64,000 bases of DNA from Armatimonadota bacterium. Lineage in GTDB: Bacteria; Armatimonadota; Fimbriimonadia; Fimbriimonadales; Fimbriimonadaceae. How positions within the stretch are numbered: position 1 is the stretch's first letter; each line of letters starts with the position of its first letter. Position numbers and translations under genes: made by a program. Location: positions 1 to 64,000 of the forward strand of contig JAFDWS010000006.1 in assembly GCA_018268375.1 (NCBI GenBank), in the 5' to 3' direction. The notes under the pieces are model-generated. The model searched no databases. It was not told the origin of the DNA and saw nothing but the letters and a program-made list of their open reading frames with translations. Below, one piece after another: positions 16,290 through 25,647 of the stretch.

Positions 16290-19200
16290 TTAGGAATATC
16301 GGCTCTCTAGGTACCAACCCTGAGGGCCTGTTCCGCCCGTGTTTCTGTAGACAACCGTCACTGCCTCGCCATGAGCTACCGTCGCGATGGTAGTCGAGCT
16401 CCCGCCAGTTTTGGAGCGGAGGGTTATGGTGCCGCTGCTCGTTCGGTTGAAGGCCGTGACCCTCATCCCGTTGGGCACCTCTTCGGTCATCAGATCAATT
16501 GTGGAGGCGCTCCCCGTCGGCAGTACGAGGAACCTGTGATTATGGTCAACGTCGGTCACGTCCCAGGTATAGGAAGAACCGACATCGGCCCAACGAGCAA
16601 CATCACCTACGACGAACCAGTCGCCTCCACGGAACATCATCATTGCCCCGTTCGTGCCATCCAGATAGACCTCGCCTGAACGGAGGTCGGGAATGTCAGG
16701 ACTGTCGCCCGTAGAAGTGGCGCGGTAGCCGTAGATGTCCTTCTTATAGGGAATCTGAAGCCGGTCAGGCACCCGGAGGTCGGAAAGAACATGGGACCAG
16801 TGCTCGTCGTCGGCAGACGACGGAGGAACCTGGTCTTCTAGATCGTTGCCTACGGCAGGGACCGAACCGTCGGTCGGGATCTCCGTCGCCTCCGTGAGCA
16901 CCGGCGAGAAGGGCCCAACACCATGGTACGCCGCTTGCCAGGCAACTTGCACTGCACTTCCCGTGGCCTCACCATGAATCCTCAGGGTCGGCGGATCCTC
17001 TTGGAAGTCACCGCCGACCGCAGTAAGGGTGACGAGCCTCCAAGATCCTTCGCGAACCAGGACTGAGTCAAACACCACGGCTGAGTCTCCGGAGCCGTCC
17101 GCTAGGGAGAACGTCATAGAGCCATTTAGGACCTGAACGAATGCCTCGTACGTTACGACGTCAGGCGCCCCTTCCAAAGCGACAAGCTGCTGCGCCAAAC
17201 GATGTCCAGCGGATGTCAAGGAGAATGCAAACGAGGAGGCAGAAACCGCAGTAAGACCGAGCGGGTCGTTAGACGCGGACGATCGTCCGTTCTTCTGGAA
17301 CTCCAGGAACGGCACGTCCGTGCCACTCGAGTTCTTGACCACCCACGGTGAAACCGGGTTTCTGCTGTTGTCTCCAGCATCGATGCATGGATGGGCAGAC
17401 CACAGGAGGCGATTCATAGAGGGGCCGCTTGAAACCGCACGTGGTAAGTCGGCGAGGCTCCCCGCCCGAGTATTCGCCAGGGCTCGTTCGTTGAGGGCGT
17501 GTACAAGGGACGAACTTCGTTGCCGCCACCTGCATTCGCTGAAGAAGAAGTCCGAGACGCGCACGTCACGCCCGGCGAACTCGTTGAAGTAGCAGTTCCG
17601 GAACCCCACCACTCCTCGACCCAGGTCAGAGCCTTCGATTGTTAGGAAGTTCCGTTGGTCGTCAGCGCTATCATGCTCGTTGATCCAGGCCGAAAGCCTA
17701 CAGTTCCGAAACTCGACAGCATAATCTCCGCTAGTGTCGGTCTGCGACGCCAAATCCCTTACGAGCGGGTGGGTTGTCCTGGCGATGATGCCGTCGAAGT
17801 CAACTCCGTCGAACTTGACTTGGAGGTCTTGCCCATTGTCACTGTTGTCCCACTCGACGAAGGTGTGAATGTGTTCGGAGCGCGAGTTGCGCCAGGTAAT
17901 GATCCCGGTTTTGCTTCCTCGAGACTTGAACCGAAGGAGACAGTTGCGCGTCGAGAAGACAGTCTCGTGAGTGTCCGGATCGACATTCTGCAACATGGTC
18001 AAGCCGAAGTCGATGAAGGAGATGTCATATCCAGGCATTCGCCCCCCACCAACCTCGACGGCGTACCGCACCGTGTCCTCCTCAAATGGGCCGTCCAGGA
18101 GGGCCGTACCGGCAAGGAACTTGCTTTGCAGGGCTTGGCCGGCATTGCAGTAGAAGAGGCCGTAACACTGTTCGGCTTGGCAGTTGACGTACGTCGTGTT
18201 CTCTCCGTTCACCGCGTTGCCTTCGAGAAGTCCAAAAGCCCAGCGGCAGCCCCGGACAAAGACGTTTTCGAACTCAAACTTCGTAAACTGGGAGTGCGGT
18301 TGGAGTATGCCAAAGCTAGCGACATAGTCTGTGACTGTCTCAGGATCCGAACTTGTCGGCCCTTCAGCGTTGGCGACAAGGTTGACGTTAGCAATCCGGA
18401 CGTTCTTCTGAGCAAGGCCACGGAAGCTGATAATGCCCGAGTCGGCGTAGCATCTGACGTACTTCGTGCTTGAGCCCGTGCCCCAGTTCGTAGGATCGTA
18501 GGTCTTCAGCCCGCTGCCGTCGAGGTTCTCGAACCAGGCAGTCTGTATTTCGCCGTGGAAACTCCGATTGGCAAGATGTCCTGAGTCGCCAATGGATTTA
18601 TCGATCTTTATGACTATGAGTTTCTGCGAATTCAAAGCCGTAGAACTAGTTCCATTGGTGGCAGTTGCATGATCTTGAGGCGTCATCCCTCCGGTGTTCC
18701 AGATGTGGGGCAAGTCAGACAGTGTCGCCGCAATCGTTGAGCCAGTATCGGCGACCTGGATTGCAGCGGTCGTACTGTAGTCGCCCCACATGGGCCGAAG
18801 CTTGAACGTGTCGGTGCTGTGAGCGGGATTTGAAGGGAGCCGTAATGTGAAGCGATTGACAATCCCATCCGTATCACTGGCGCCAGTCACCAGTTGTATG
18901 ACTGTCGCTAGTCTTGGACTCGTCCCATTCGCTCCGGTGGTCAGGTTGACTCCTTCAAAGACAAAGCCGCCCATATGGACTCCTTCGTTTGCGGACTGAT
19001 CGAAACTTGGATCACCTCCGCTGTCGCGCTGCTCGTCGTGTTCTCCCCAACCAACCCAGATGGCCTTACGGATGATGTACCGACCGACGTCTCCGACTAT
19101 TCGAAAGCCGCCGCCGTCCGAGCGTAGTCGAAGAGCAGTATCAAACGCTGACTGGATGCTGACCCAGTCGAGGGTGTCCGTCTCTTCGATGAGCTCGAAT

Positions 19201-19616
19201 GCTCGGCCCACCGGCGTGGGCGTGGAAGAGCCTAAGTAGCGGGTCAAGAGATTAGGAACGGGGTTGGAGGACGGAAACCGTCTATGGCTATTTACGGTTG
19301 CGTTGAAGGCGCGGTCGGTGTTGTCCCCGACCGCGCCAAACTGCTTGAGGGTCACTACGCCGTCATGGAGCAGATAGAACCAGCCTTGGGCGGCACCTAG
19401 GAAGTTGGCGTGGGTGCCGTCGTTGATTCGGACAATCGTGCCGCCGTTCTCTAGCGCGCTTCCCTGTTGGCTGGTCCGGTAAACGTATCGTCCGCCTCCT
19501 CCGTCTCCACGGCTGTAATATCCCTGGACGATGACGAGCTGCCCGTCTGAAAGGTTGCCCGTCGTAAGGGTCGAGTCCCACCAATCGGTGGCAGTCGTTG
19601 TTGTGGCGAGTGCCAT
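16290..19616 (-). CDS. large tailspike/pectate-lyase-like beta-helix protein
   Basis: 1108 residues without a signal peptide. The N-terminal 120 residues look like a phage tailspike head-to-helix junction: LSDGQLVIVQGYYSRGDGGG, GGTIVRINDGTHANFLG, then TLKQFGAVGDNTDRAFNATV, the pectate-lyase-3 entry motif. The middle (about 150-700) has the short Asn/Gly/Val-rich turns of a right-handed beta-helix (FEFENVFVRGCRWAF, FRNCRLSAWI, VVGFRNCYFNEF). The end resembles the small beta domains that cap spikes (TIDLMTEEVPNGMRVTAFN). Such proteins bind or cleave surface polysaccharide. No other tail gene is nearby. No catalytic site was assigned. Confidence 0.65.
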   Translation of the reverse strand: MALATTTTATDWWDSTLTTGNLSDGQLVIVQGYYSRGDGGGGRYVYRTSQQGSALENGGTIVRINDGTHANFLGAAQGWFYLLHDGVVTLKQFGAVGDNTDRAFNATVNSHRRFPSSNPVPNLLTRYLGSSTPTPVGRAFELIEETDTLDWVSIQSAFDTALRLRSDGGGFRIVGDVGRYIIRKAIWVGWGEHDEQRDSGGDPSFDQSANEGVHMGGFVFEGVNLTTGANGTSPRLATVIQLVTGASDTDGIVNRFTLRLPSNPAHSTDTFKLRPMWGDYSTTAAIQVADTGSTIAATLSDLPHIWNTGGMTPQDHATATNGTSSTALNSQKLIVIKIDKSIGDSGHLANRSFHGEIQTAWFENLDGSGLKTYDPTNWGTGSSTKYVRCYADSGIISFRGLAQKNVRIANVNLVANAEGPTSSDPETVTDYVASFGILQPHSQFTKFEFENVFVRGCRWAFGLLEGNAVNGENTTYVNCQAEQCYGLFYCNAGQALQSKFLAGTALLDGPFEEDTVRYAVEVGGGRMPGYDISFIDFGLTMLQNVDPDTHETVFSTRNCLLRFKSRGSKTGIITWRNSRSEHIHTFVEWDNSDNGQDLQVKFDGVDFDGIIARTTHPLVRDLASQTDTSGDYAVEFRNCRLSAWINEHDSADDQRNFLTIEGSDLGRGVVGFRNCYFNEFAGRDVRVSDFFFSECRWRQRSSSLVHALNERALANTRAGSLADLPRAVSSGPSMNRLLWSAHPCIDAGDNSRNPVSPWVVKNSSGTDVPFLEFQKNGRSSASNDPLGLTAVSASSFAFSLTSAGHRLAQQLVALEGAPDVVTYEAFVQVLNGSMTFSLADGSGDSAVVFDSVLVREGSWRLVTLTAVGGDFQEDPPTLRIHGEATGSAVQVAWQAAYHGVGPFSPVLTEATEIPTDGSVPAVGNDLEDQVPPSSADDEHWSHVLSDLRVPDRLQIPYKKDIYGYRATSTGDSPDIPDLRSGEVYLDGTNGAMMMFRGGDWFVVGDVARWADVGSSYTWDVTDVDHNHRFLVLPTGSASTIDLMTEEVPNGMRVTAFNRTSSGTITLRSKTGGSSTTIATVAHGEAVTVVYRNTGGTGPQGWYLESRYS

Positions 19617-19717
19617 TGTCTTTTCCTCTTAGAGCCAAGAGTTCTTCAAAGACACTAATTGGACGACTCCGAAAGTACGGGCAGTTCGGTCAGTTTTCCA
19701 CCGGCCCGGGACTGCTG

Positions 19718-19723
19718 TAGAAT
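19718..19723 (+). promoter_or_regulatory. candidate leaderless -10 (TAGAAT) for the HAF-repeat gene
   Basis: TAGAAT six bases before the ATG at 19730. The intervening GAAGGG is too close to act as a normal Shine-Dalgarno sequence. Confidence 0.45.
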
Positions 19724-19729
19724 GAAGGG

Positions 19730-21265
19730 ATGACCCCTCGCCAAGCCCTGGTTTTGTTCATCTGCTTCACGGGCTGCCGATCGTTCGCGAACCTCGCGTA
19801 TACGTGGAAGGAGCTTCGGGGGCCCTTTGCAAGTGCAAATTCCGCGGGCCTGGCTGTCTCACTGAATGACGATGGTTGGATCGTCGGTAGTGCAGATGGT
19901 ACAGACGGCTTCTTAGCCCGGATTTGGAGGCCCGACGGATCTATCGTGACGTTGCCCAACTTGGCGGGCCAGGTGGAGTGCTACGGTTACGGGATCAACT
20001 CAAAGGGTGATGTGTGCGGCGAAACTTGGGGGCCACTCGGTGGCCGTGCCGCAGTGTGGCTCGGAGGGACCGTGACGGACATTGGATACGTTCCTGGGTA
20101 CGCCGGGGAATCGGTTGCGGAGGAGATCAACAATCATGGCGTGGTCGTCGGTGACAGTTGGTCGAGCGGCGGCCGTTATGCCGCCTGGGCCTGGTCGGCT
20201 GGAACTTTGCAACAGTTGCCCCAGCTTCCAAATGGAAACGACGACTGTTCGGCCCGGGGCATAAACTCCGCGGGGGACATCACGGGCCACTCCCGAACGG
20301 CCGGCAAGGCGCGAGCAACAGTCTGGACAGCGGGGCAACCATTTGATATCCTTCCCCCTTCGGGCCTTCCCAGCGAAGGCTTTGGCGAAGCCGTCAATGA
20401 CTTCCAAGAGGTTTGCGGGGGCGCGTGGTTCGGCGTCCAGGGCGCCACTTGGATGCCATTCGTGTGGCGCAGTGGCCAGATCCAGCAGTTGCAGAGCTTT
20501 CCTGGTAGCGATCAATTCGGAGTGGCGAAGGACATCAGTGACTGCGGGGTCTGCGTGGGATATGACGACAACGGTGCCGGGAACGTCATGGAGGCATCGC
20601 TCTGGGAGCGTGATGGCCAGATCCAGAACTTGATGGATCTGGCCGGCATGCCCCGTTTCAACGGCATTTTGGGTTGGTCGGACACTGAAGCCGTAGGCGT
20701 GAACAACAAGGGGCAGATTGTGGGAAGCGGCACCCTCACCTATGCTCCAGGTCACGCCAGGCTCGCGGCCGTGGTCTGGACGCCGGTCTCGACCCTCGTC
20801 CCCGCCTCCTCCTTCACCGTGGTGTTTGGCCAGAAGACCTCCGGCAACGCGGCCAGCCTTGCCGCGGCGGACGGAGACGCCCTCCGGGTGTGCAAGTTCA
20901 TCGTCCCCAACCAAAGCATCGACCCGGTGCAGGTGCGGATGGAGGGCAACCTGCCCTGGCAGCCGATGAACCTGTGGTTCCGCTTGCGGGCTAAGGCGGC
21001 GACGGTCGGCTCCTACACGGTCAGCCTCAACCTCTACGACTGGACGACCAGCCTCTACGACCCTGCATCGAACGTCACGACTTCTCTGACCACAAGCTAC
21101 ACGGAGAGCGAGACGATCGCCAAAGGCGACATTTCTCGTTACGTGCGGGCCAACGACAAGAGGGTGTGGGCGCTGGTTCGGGTCCGACCGACCGGGCCGG
21201 TCAGTTCGAGCGCCTGGTGCGCAGACTTCGACCAGGCCTTATGGGAAGCGGTGCCATTGCCGTGA
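19730..21265 (+). CDS. secreted HAF-repeat-like protein
   Basis: 511 residues with an N-terminal signal (ALVLFICFTGCRSFANLAYT). Residues about 35-350 contain repeats of the type AVSLNDDGWIVGSADG, YGINSKGDVCGETWG, EINNHGVVVGDSWSS, GINSAGDITGHSRTAG and GVNNKGQIVGSGTL, the hallmark of HAF/extracellular repeat proteins that stack into a propeller-like fold. A C-terminal beta domain (VVFGQKTSGNAASLAAADGD onward) resembles those on secreted proteins of the same bacterial group. It looks more like host secretome cargo than a phage gene. Function unknown. Confidence 0.7.
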   Translation: MTPRQALVLFICFTGCRSFANLAYTWKELRGPFASANSAGLAVSLNDDGWIVGSADGTDGFLARIWRPDGSIVTLPNLAGQVECYGYGINSKGDVCGETWGPLGGRAAVWLGGTVTDIGYVPGYAGESVAEEINNHGVVVGDSWSSGGRYAAWAWSAGTLQQLPQLPNGNDDCSARGINSAGDITGHSRTAGKARATVWTAGQPFDILPPSGLPSEGFGEAVNDFQEVCGGAWFGVQGATWMPFVWRSGQIQQLQSFPGSDQFGVAKDISDCGVCVGYDDNGAGNVMEASLWERDGQIQNLMDLAGMPRFNGILGWSDTEAVGVNNKGQIVGSGTLTYAPGHARLAAVVWTPVSTLVPASSFTVVFGQKTSGNAASLAAADGDALRVCKFIVPNQSIDPVQVRMEGNLPWQPMNLWFRLRAKAATVGSYTVSLNLYDWTTSLYDPASNVTTSLTTSYTESETIAKGDISRYVRANDKRVWALVRVRPTGPVSSSAWCADFDQALWEAVPLP

Positions 21266-21373
21266 TGTCCCTCGGTTAGAACTAGATGTTCTTAAACGGC
21301 AATCAAATCCTTTTAGCTCGGGCGCAATTGGGATCGCCCCTGGGTCACATAATGGAGGACGGCAATACTACGA

Positions 21374-22171
21374 ATGGCGGACCGCCGTATTCTCGCGTAC
21401 GTCTCGGAGGATGGCTCCGACTTCTTCTGGAACTCTGCCCTTGTCAGGGGGCAAGTAACCTGGAAGTTCCTGTACGACGAGGGATCAAGAACTCACTGGT
21501 CGTTACAATCCAAAGAGCAAGCTGTTCGTTTTGTCTCGAATCGTGTTGTAAAGGCCTGCAACAGGCTACTCCGTCTGCGCACTGGCGATCCGCAGGAACC
21601 GACCGAGGATGGGTTTCCAGGCCCAGCATTTGAAGGATATTTGCCGCTCTCTTGGTCACGCTTTGCATCGACGACAAGTGTGGTCATGGAAACCCAAATG
21701 CAACTCTTGCTGGCGTTGACGGGTGCCGTTGATGACGCTATGTGCAACGTGGCCTTGGAACTCTGTCGTCTCTCCAACGGAGCCGTCTGGCCCGCAATCT
21801 GGACCAGTGGCGCCTTGAAAGAAACAAGCCCTGTAGCCCGACGCGGGAAGGTTCGCCGTATTCTGCACGACGAAAGCGGGGCTCCGACGCCCAGCGTTGA
21901 AGCGACAAAGACTTTGGTTTGGCTTCGCAATGAGACCCTGCATGACTCTTACCCAAATGGATACTTGGAGCTCTCTTTGCAAACGGCGTTCTTCGTCCTC
22001 GGTGAGAGGCACATCACGACATTGCCGTCCTGGGACGACCACAAGCGTGGCCCTCGCGAGTGCGGCTGGTTCACGTTGGGGCAAGCGATCAGTTGGCTCC
22101 ATGGTCAAGCAAACTATGAAGACTGGTTCTGCGCGGAGTGCGACCGTCAAGTATCGCCGCTTGTGACCTGA
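21374..22171 (+). CDS. candidate HEPN ribonuclease (RNxxxH motif)
   Basis: 265 residues, no signal peptide. Residues 185-190 read RNETLH within KTLVWLRNETLHDSYPNGYL. This is the Rx4H motif in the form (RNxxxH) used by HEPN ribonucleases. Upstream helices (SVVMETQMQLLLALTGAVDD) and downstream YLELSLQTAFFVLGERH fit an all-helical HEPN core. The C-terminus carries WFCAECDRQ, a lone Cys pair. HEPN proteins are frequent toxins and antiviral effectors. It converges on a SIR2-domain gene six bases away. No family name was recognised beyond the motif, so the call is tentative. Confidence 0.5.
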   Translation: MADRRILAYVSEDGSDFFWNSALVRGQVTWKFLYDEGSRTHWSLQSKEQAVRFVSNRVVKACNRLLRLRTGDPQEPTEDGFPGPAFEGYLPLSWSRFASTTSVVMETQMQLLLALTGAVDDAMCNVALELCRLSNGAVWPAIWTSGALKETSPVARRGKVRRILHDESGAPTPSVEATKTLVWLRNETLHDSYPNGYLELSLQTAFFVLGERHITTLPSWDDHKRGPRECGWFTLGQAISWLHGQANYEDWFCAECDRQVSPLVT

Positions 22172-22176
22172 CCTTC

Positions 22177-23154
22177 TCATTGGAAAAACCAGTCGAGCGC
22201 CGGCGGAACTGCGTTGAATTCACCTATACCCTTGACAAGGGGAATCGTCACGTACCCACATAGTGCGTCCCGCATCTGCTGCTCGATGCCTTTGTCCTTC
22301 CAAGTTTCTCTCATCTGCCGAAGCGGCAGATCATCCCAGATAAAGACCGTCGTCCCACGCCGAGCCGCTTTGACAATCTCTCGGTTGACATGATCATCTC
22401 CGAAGCCATAGCCACAAATGAAGAGGCGATCCAGTTCCTTCATAACTGTCTGGAACATGCTCCAATATCGCTTAAGAAGCGGATGCGCCTGGACATCTAA
22501 CATCTTGTCGCCGCCCATGATCACAAGTCTCCCTTGCTCGTCGTACCAATCAATTGATCCGTGCAGCTTGATGTAGTTGAAACGGTGGTTGATTCTTGCT
22601 TTAGAAGGAAAGAGGTGCGAGGTTACGGAACTCAAGGAGATCGAGCTAGACCAAGTATTGAACCAAGCCGTGAACCGCTCGTCATCGTTCAAGTAAGAGG
22701 CGGTTCCTGGTCGTCGAAGCTCGTGACTAGAGGCGATCTTTCCTACATGCCGTTCTAACAGGAGGTCCTGGTTGAGAGTGAAGATGTAGCCCCCTCTCTC
22801 ATGCCCCTGATCGAAACGTGACACGAATTGATCGAGGTAATTCAGGTCGTCTCTTTCAAAGTCGGCGCTCATCCTTCGATCCATCGCAACAAACACATCG
22901 AGCACGATTTCTTGAAGACGCTTCGCCAGTCCAAGATCCCAACCCTTCAGCCTCTTGACAGCCTCGTCGAATCGCTTGTCCAAGGCAATCGCTTTCTCGT
23001 AGTCGCCGAGGTCTATGAGCCACTGCCGCATGTTCTCGACTTCATTTATTCGAGGGTGGGTTATGATTTGGCCGAGGATGTCCGAACTCAGAAATCCGCC
23101 GTAATGCTTCGAAAAGCCAGCTCCGAACAGCGCCGCGACCCTCGGCCCTTTCAT
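22177..23154 (-). CDS. SIR2-domain protein, candidate NADase effector
   Basis: 325 residues. All SIR2 sites are visible: AALFGAGFSK (residues 7-16, NAD-binding GAG), FTLNQDLLLE (125-134, the TxND signature), YIKLHGSIDW (194-203, with the catalytic His in HG) and LFICGYGFGDDHVN (244-257). This arrangement matches the SIR2-like group that depletes NAD in antiphage systems, not the protein deacetylases. The start has GAGAGAGG directly before it. It lies 40 bp downstream of a HEPN-like gene on the same strand, suggesting a two-gene unit. The antiviral role is inference from domain and context. Confidence 0.75.
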   Translation of the reverse strand: MKGPRVAALFGAGFSKHYGGFLSSDILGQIITHPRINEVENMRQWLIDLGDYEKAIALDKRFDEAVKRLKGWDLGLAKRLQEIVLDVFVAMDRRMSADFERDDLNYLDQFVSRFDQGHERGGYIFTLNQDLLLERHVGKIASSHELRRPGTASYLNDDERFTAWFNTWSSSISLSSVTSHLFPSKARINHRFNYIKLHGSIDWYDEQGRLVIMGGDKMLDVQAHPLLKRYWSMFQTVMKELDRLFICGYGFGDDHVNREIVKAARRGTTVFIWDDLPLRQMRETWKDKGIEQQMRDALCGYVTIPLVKGIGEFNAVPPALDWFFQ

Positions 23155-23194
23155 CCTCTCTCAATGTTACTGCTTGAGATCACCGAGAGATCGC

Positions 23195-23989
23195 TCAAGG
23201 GTGGTTCGGAGCAAGCGCCTGATCTTTCGTTAGTTCATGAAGCTTGGACATCAGAGTGATTCGGAGCCTGGTCTGATTAGTGGAGGACGTTCGAGCCTGA
23301 ATGGTCATCTCCTGGCTTTGGCCCTTGCCGACCCAGGCGAACGGGTACCTGCCCATCTGCATTTCGACCGGCGCAAGACTGAGGTCTTCCCTGTCTTCCG
23401 TACTGATAGGCACGCCAAGCTTGTCCAACAGGGCAACCATGTCGTGATTTATCCTCACTGGATCGTCTGCCTTTGCGATGTGACCCTTTGCTCGAATCTC
23501 CATCGAGTACCACGCTGCCTTTACCAGGCACTCAAGGCTCATTGCGCGGAGCATTCCAGCGATGTGCGCCAAATGTCCCGCGCCCTTTTCCATGGGGACA
23601 GGGCTTTCCCCGGCATTGAGTGCATCTGTAATGACCGTTACCCTTTCGACGTAATGCGACTCCAGAACATCGGCCGCATACCAAAGTTCGTCCGAACGAT
23701 CCCGCCATTTACTTGGGCTGAGTGCAACACCAAGGCCTAGGACGGTCAACTGGAGATGCCTTTCCTCGGGGCCATATTGACCGAACGGGATCTCATGTCT
23801 GGTCTCAGTGTTACCGGCTGCGGACTCAATGCGGGGGGCCCGCGGAAAGCTCATGTCTGGGTCGATCGCTTCTTGCAACATTTGGGCGAACGGCATCGCC
23901 GGATAGTTCTCCATCAGGAATTCCAGGCTGTCCTTCTCGTCCGGCGTCAAACGATCGACTGCCGACTGTTGTTCGGGTGTCAGGTGCAT
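23195..23989 (-). CDS. HEPN-like helical protein paired with the SIR2 gene
   Basis: 264 residues, no signal peptide. The region 96-220 has the look of an AbiV/HEPN-type helical domain: ELWYAADVLESHYVERVTVI, then AHIAGMLRAMSLECLVKAAW, NHDMVALLDKLGVPISTEDR and the GRYP tetrapeptide (213-216) often found at the end of such domains. A canonical Rx4-6H ribonuclease motif is not evident, so it may be a catalytically inactive partner or sensor. It is the first gene of the pair with the SIR2 gene. No family was assigned with certainty. Confidence 0.55.
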   Translation of the reverse strand: MHLTPEQQSAVDRLTPDEKDSLEFLMENYPAMPFAQMLQEAIDPDMSFPRAPRIESAAGNTETRHEIPFGQYGPEERHLQLTVLGLGVALSPSKWRDRSDELWYAADVLESHYVERVTVITDALNAGESPVPMEKGAGHLAHIAGMLRAMSLECLVKAAWYSMEIRAKGHIAKADDPVRINHDMVALLDKLGVPISTEDREDLSLAPVEMQMGRYPFAWVGKGQSQEMTIQARTSSTNQTRLRITLMSKLHELTKDQALAPNHP

Positions 23990-24000
23990 TCTTGCCGACC

Positions 24001-25278
24001 CTAACTCCGTCTAGCCGCCACCAAAACCTTCCGCCACTCAGGTAGCGCGGCATCCTCGATCATCACTTTGCCCGCCTTTCGGCTAGCGTGGATAAAGTAC
24101 GCACTCGAATCCTTGAACCCAAGGAAGATCCCGGTGTCGACGAGGTCGCCACTTTCCTCGTCCTTGAAGTAAAGGCGGTCACCTGGCACGAGTTTTTCAA
24201 AGCGGTCGATTTCAGTTCCGACCTCACTTTGATCAGCGATTGTGGAGGGCAGTGCCTGCCCTACTTCGGCGAGCACCAGGCGTACGAAATCAGGCACGTC
24301 GACCCCGGTTTCTAGATCCATGCCGCCCTTCTTGTATGGTCGGTCGCTGTAGAGTGCTGCAGCCGTTGCAACCCTCGAACCAAGCTGATCCGACCCTTCC
24401 TTCACTCGCACATCGTATGGAAGGGTGAGCACAAGGCTCTCAATGATGTAGCCGTTGCGGCCGTTCTGCAGCAGAACAGTGAGCCATCCATCGTGGCTAG
24501 AGGGGTTGACCACTATGTACTGCAGTTTCTTGGTGGTGTAGTAGACCCTTGCGTGCGCGTCAGCTGACGCATAGATCCCAGCAGGCTGGATCGTTTGACC
24601 TAGCTTCCCAATAACCTTCCCAGTGGCTCCTTTGGCGGCAGTGTCGGGCCGAGCAGTCAGGGTTGCGCTTTTTGCCTTTGTGAGCGCAGCGTTCAAGTCC
24701 GCTGCGCTGACAGCAAAATTCAAGCTCTGCCCGTCGGGCAGGTTGCCCCTAACAAGCCCAACCACGCGGCCGGCAGCGTCCATCACTGGGCTTCCGCTGC
24801 TGCCTGGACTAACGGATGCGGTGAACTGTACGAGGCTCACCGACTCGAGTTTACGAACACCACTCACGATGCCATCAGACATCGACCGGTCAAGGAATCC
24901 AAGAGGGGTTCCAACGACGTACACCTTGGTGCCGGGGTCGGGTGCGTTCCCCAATCTGAGTTTGAGAAACTGCTTTGCAGGCTTCTGCAGCTTCAGGACT
25001 GCAACGTCGGCGTCCGAATCAAAGTAGACCACGGCTTCGACTTCAATGTCTGCCTGCCTAAGTTTGACCGATCTTACTGACTTGACAACGTGAGCCGCGG
25101 TCAATAGATACTTCCCCTCCCCGACGAAAAACCCGGTTCCAAATCCCGTGTCCGTCTCTATCGCGACGACCGAGTTCTTGACCCTTTTGTAGAGGGCAGA
25201 TGCATCCTGTGCGGACACCTCGGCTGCACAGCACGCTAGGACGGCGAAAACTAATGACTTCAGAGTCACTGGGCTCAT
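24001..25278 (-). CDS. secreted trypsin-like serine protease fused to a degenerate NlpC/P60-like domain
   Basis: 425 residues with a signal peptide (VFAVLACCAAEVSAQ). The protease domain (about 25-210) has the triad His63 (LLTAAHVV), Asp91 (DADVAVLKL) and Ser161 (SPGSSGSPV). A short SH3-like segment follows (IVVNPSSHDGWLTVLLQNGRNGYIIE). The last 130 residues follow the NlpC/P60 layout (GVDVPDFVRLVL, LVPGDRLYF, VDTGIFLG, YFIHASR). The catalytic Cys position holds Val328 and the first catalytic His position holds Asp381, so that domain should bind rather than cut. AAGGTGG lies near the start. Whether the protease is active on host or external proteins is unknown. Confidence 0.7.
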   Translation of the reverse strand: MSPVTLKSLVFAVLACCAAEVSAQDASALYKRVKNSVVAIETDTGFGTGFFVGEGKYLLTAAHVVKSVRSVKLRQADIEVEAVVYFDSDADVAVLKLQKPAKQFLKLRLGNAPDPGTKVYVVGTPLGFLDRSMSDGIVSGVRKLESVSLVQFTASVSPGSSGSPVMDAAGRVVGLVRGNLPDGQSLNFAVSAADLNAALTKAKSATLTARPDTAAKGATGKVIGKLGQTIQPAGIYASADAHARVYYTTKKLQYIVVNPSSHDGWLTVLLQNGRNGYIIESLVLTLPYDVRVKEGSDQLGSRVATAAALYSDRPYKKGGMDLETGVDVPDFVRLVLAEVGQALPSTIADQSEVGTEIDRFEKLVPGDRLYFKDEESGDLVDTGIFLGFKDSSAYFIHASRKAGKVMIEDAALPEWRKVLVAARRS

Positions 25279-25341
25279 TTGACCACCTTGGCTCGCTTTG
25301 TTTCTGTCGAATACCCTGCTATGATGTCACGGAAAGGGCTC

Positions 25342-25632
25342 ATGGTAAAACTCATTCTTACGGGGTTTCTCGCGCTCTTGCTCGCAGCCTCAGGTTTTGG
25401 ACAAACTCGTCGGTCGAGCAGCGGAACCGTCAAAGTAAAAGGGCACGTCACGAAATCGGGCGCCTATGTTCCTCCGCACAGGCGGACGAAGGCTGACGAG
25501 AGGTTTAGCAACAACTGGAGCACGAAGGGCAACGTCAACCCCTACACGGGCAAGGCTGGCTCGCGAGTGAGCCCGCCGAAGAAAAAAGGCAACGGCCCTG
25601 GTAGCGGCCAGTACGACCCCTTCCGGGGCTAA
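25342..25632 (+). CDS. small secreted protein with NWSTKGNVNPYTG motif
   Basis: 96 residues from the ATG at 25342, which has GGAAAGGG upstream and gives a clean signal peptide (MVKLILTGFLALLLAASGFG). The mature part reads VKVKGHVTKSGAYVPPHRRT, then NNWSTKGNVNPYTGKAG. This motif is known from many small exported bacterial proteins that have no assigned function. The C-terminus is basic and Gly/Pro-rich. An upstream ATG at 25321 would lengthen the leader but lacks a ribosome site. It is followed after 15 bp by another putative secreted protein. Confidence 0.7.
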   Translation: MVKLILTGFLALLLAASGFGQTRRSSSGTVKVKGHVTKSGAYVPPHRRTKADERFSNNWSTKGNVNPYTGKAGSRVSPPKKKGNGPGSGQYDPFRG

Positions 25633-25647
25633 GGAGGCGACGGACAA

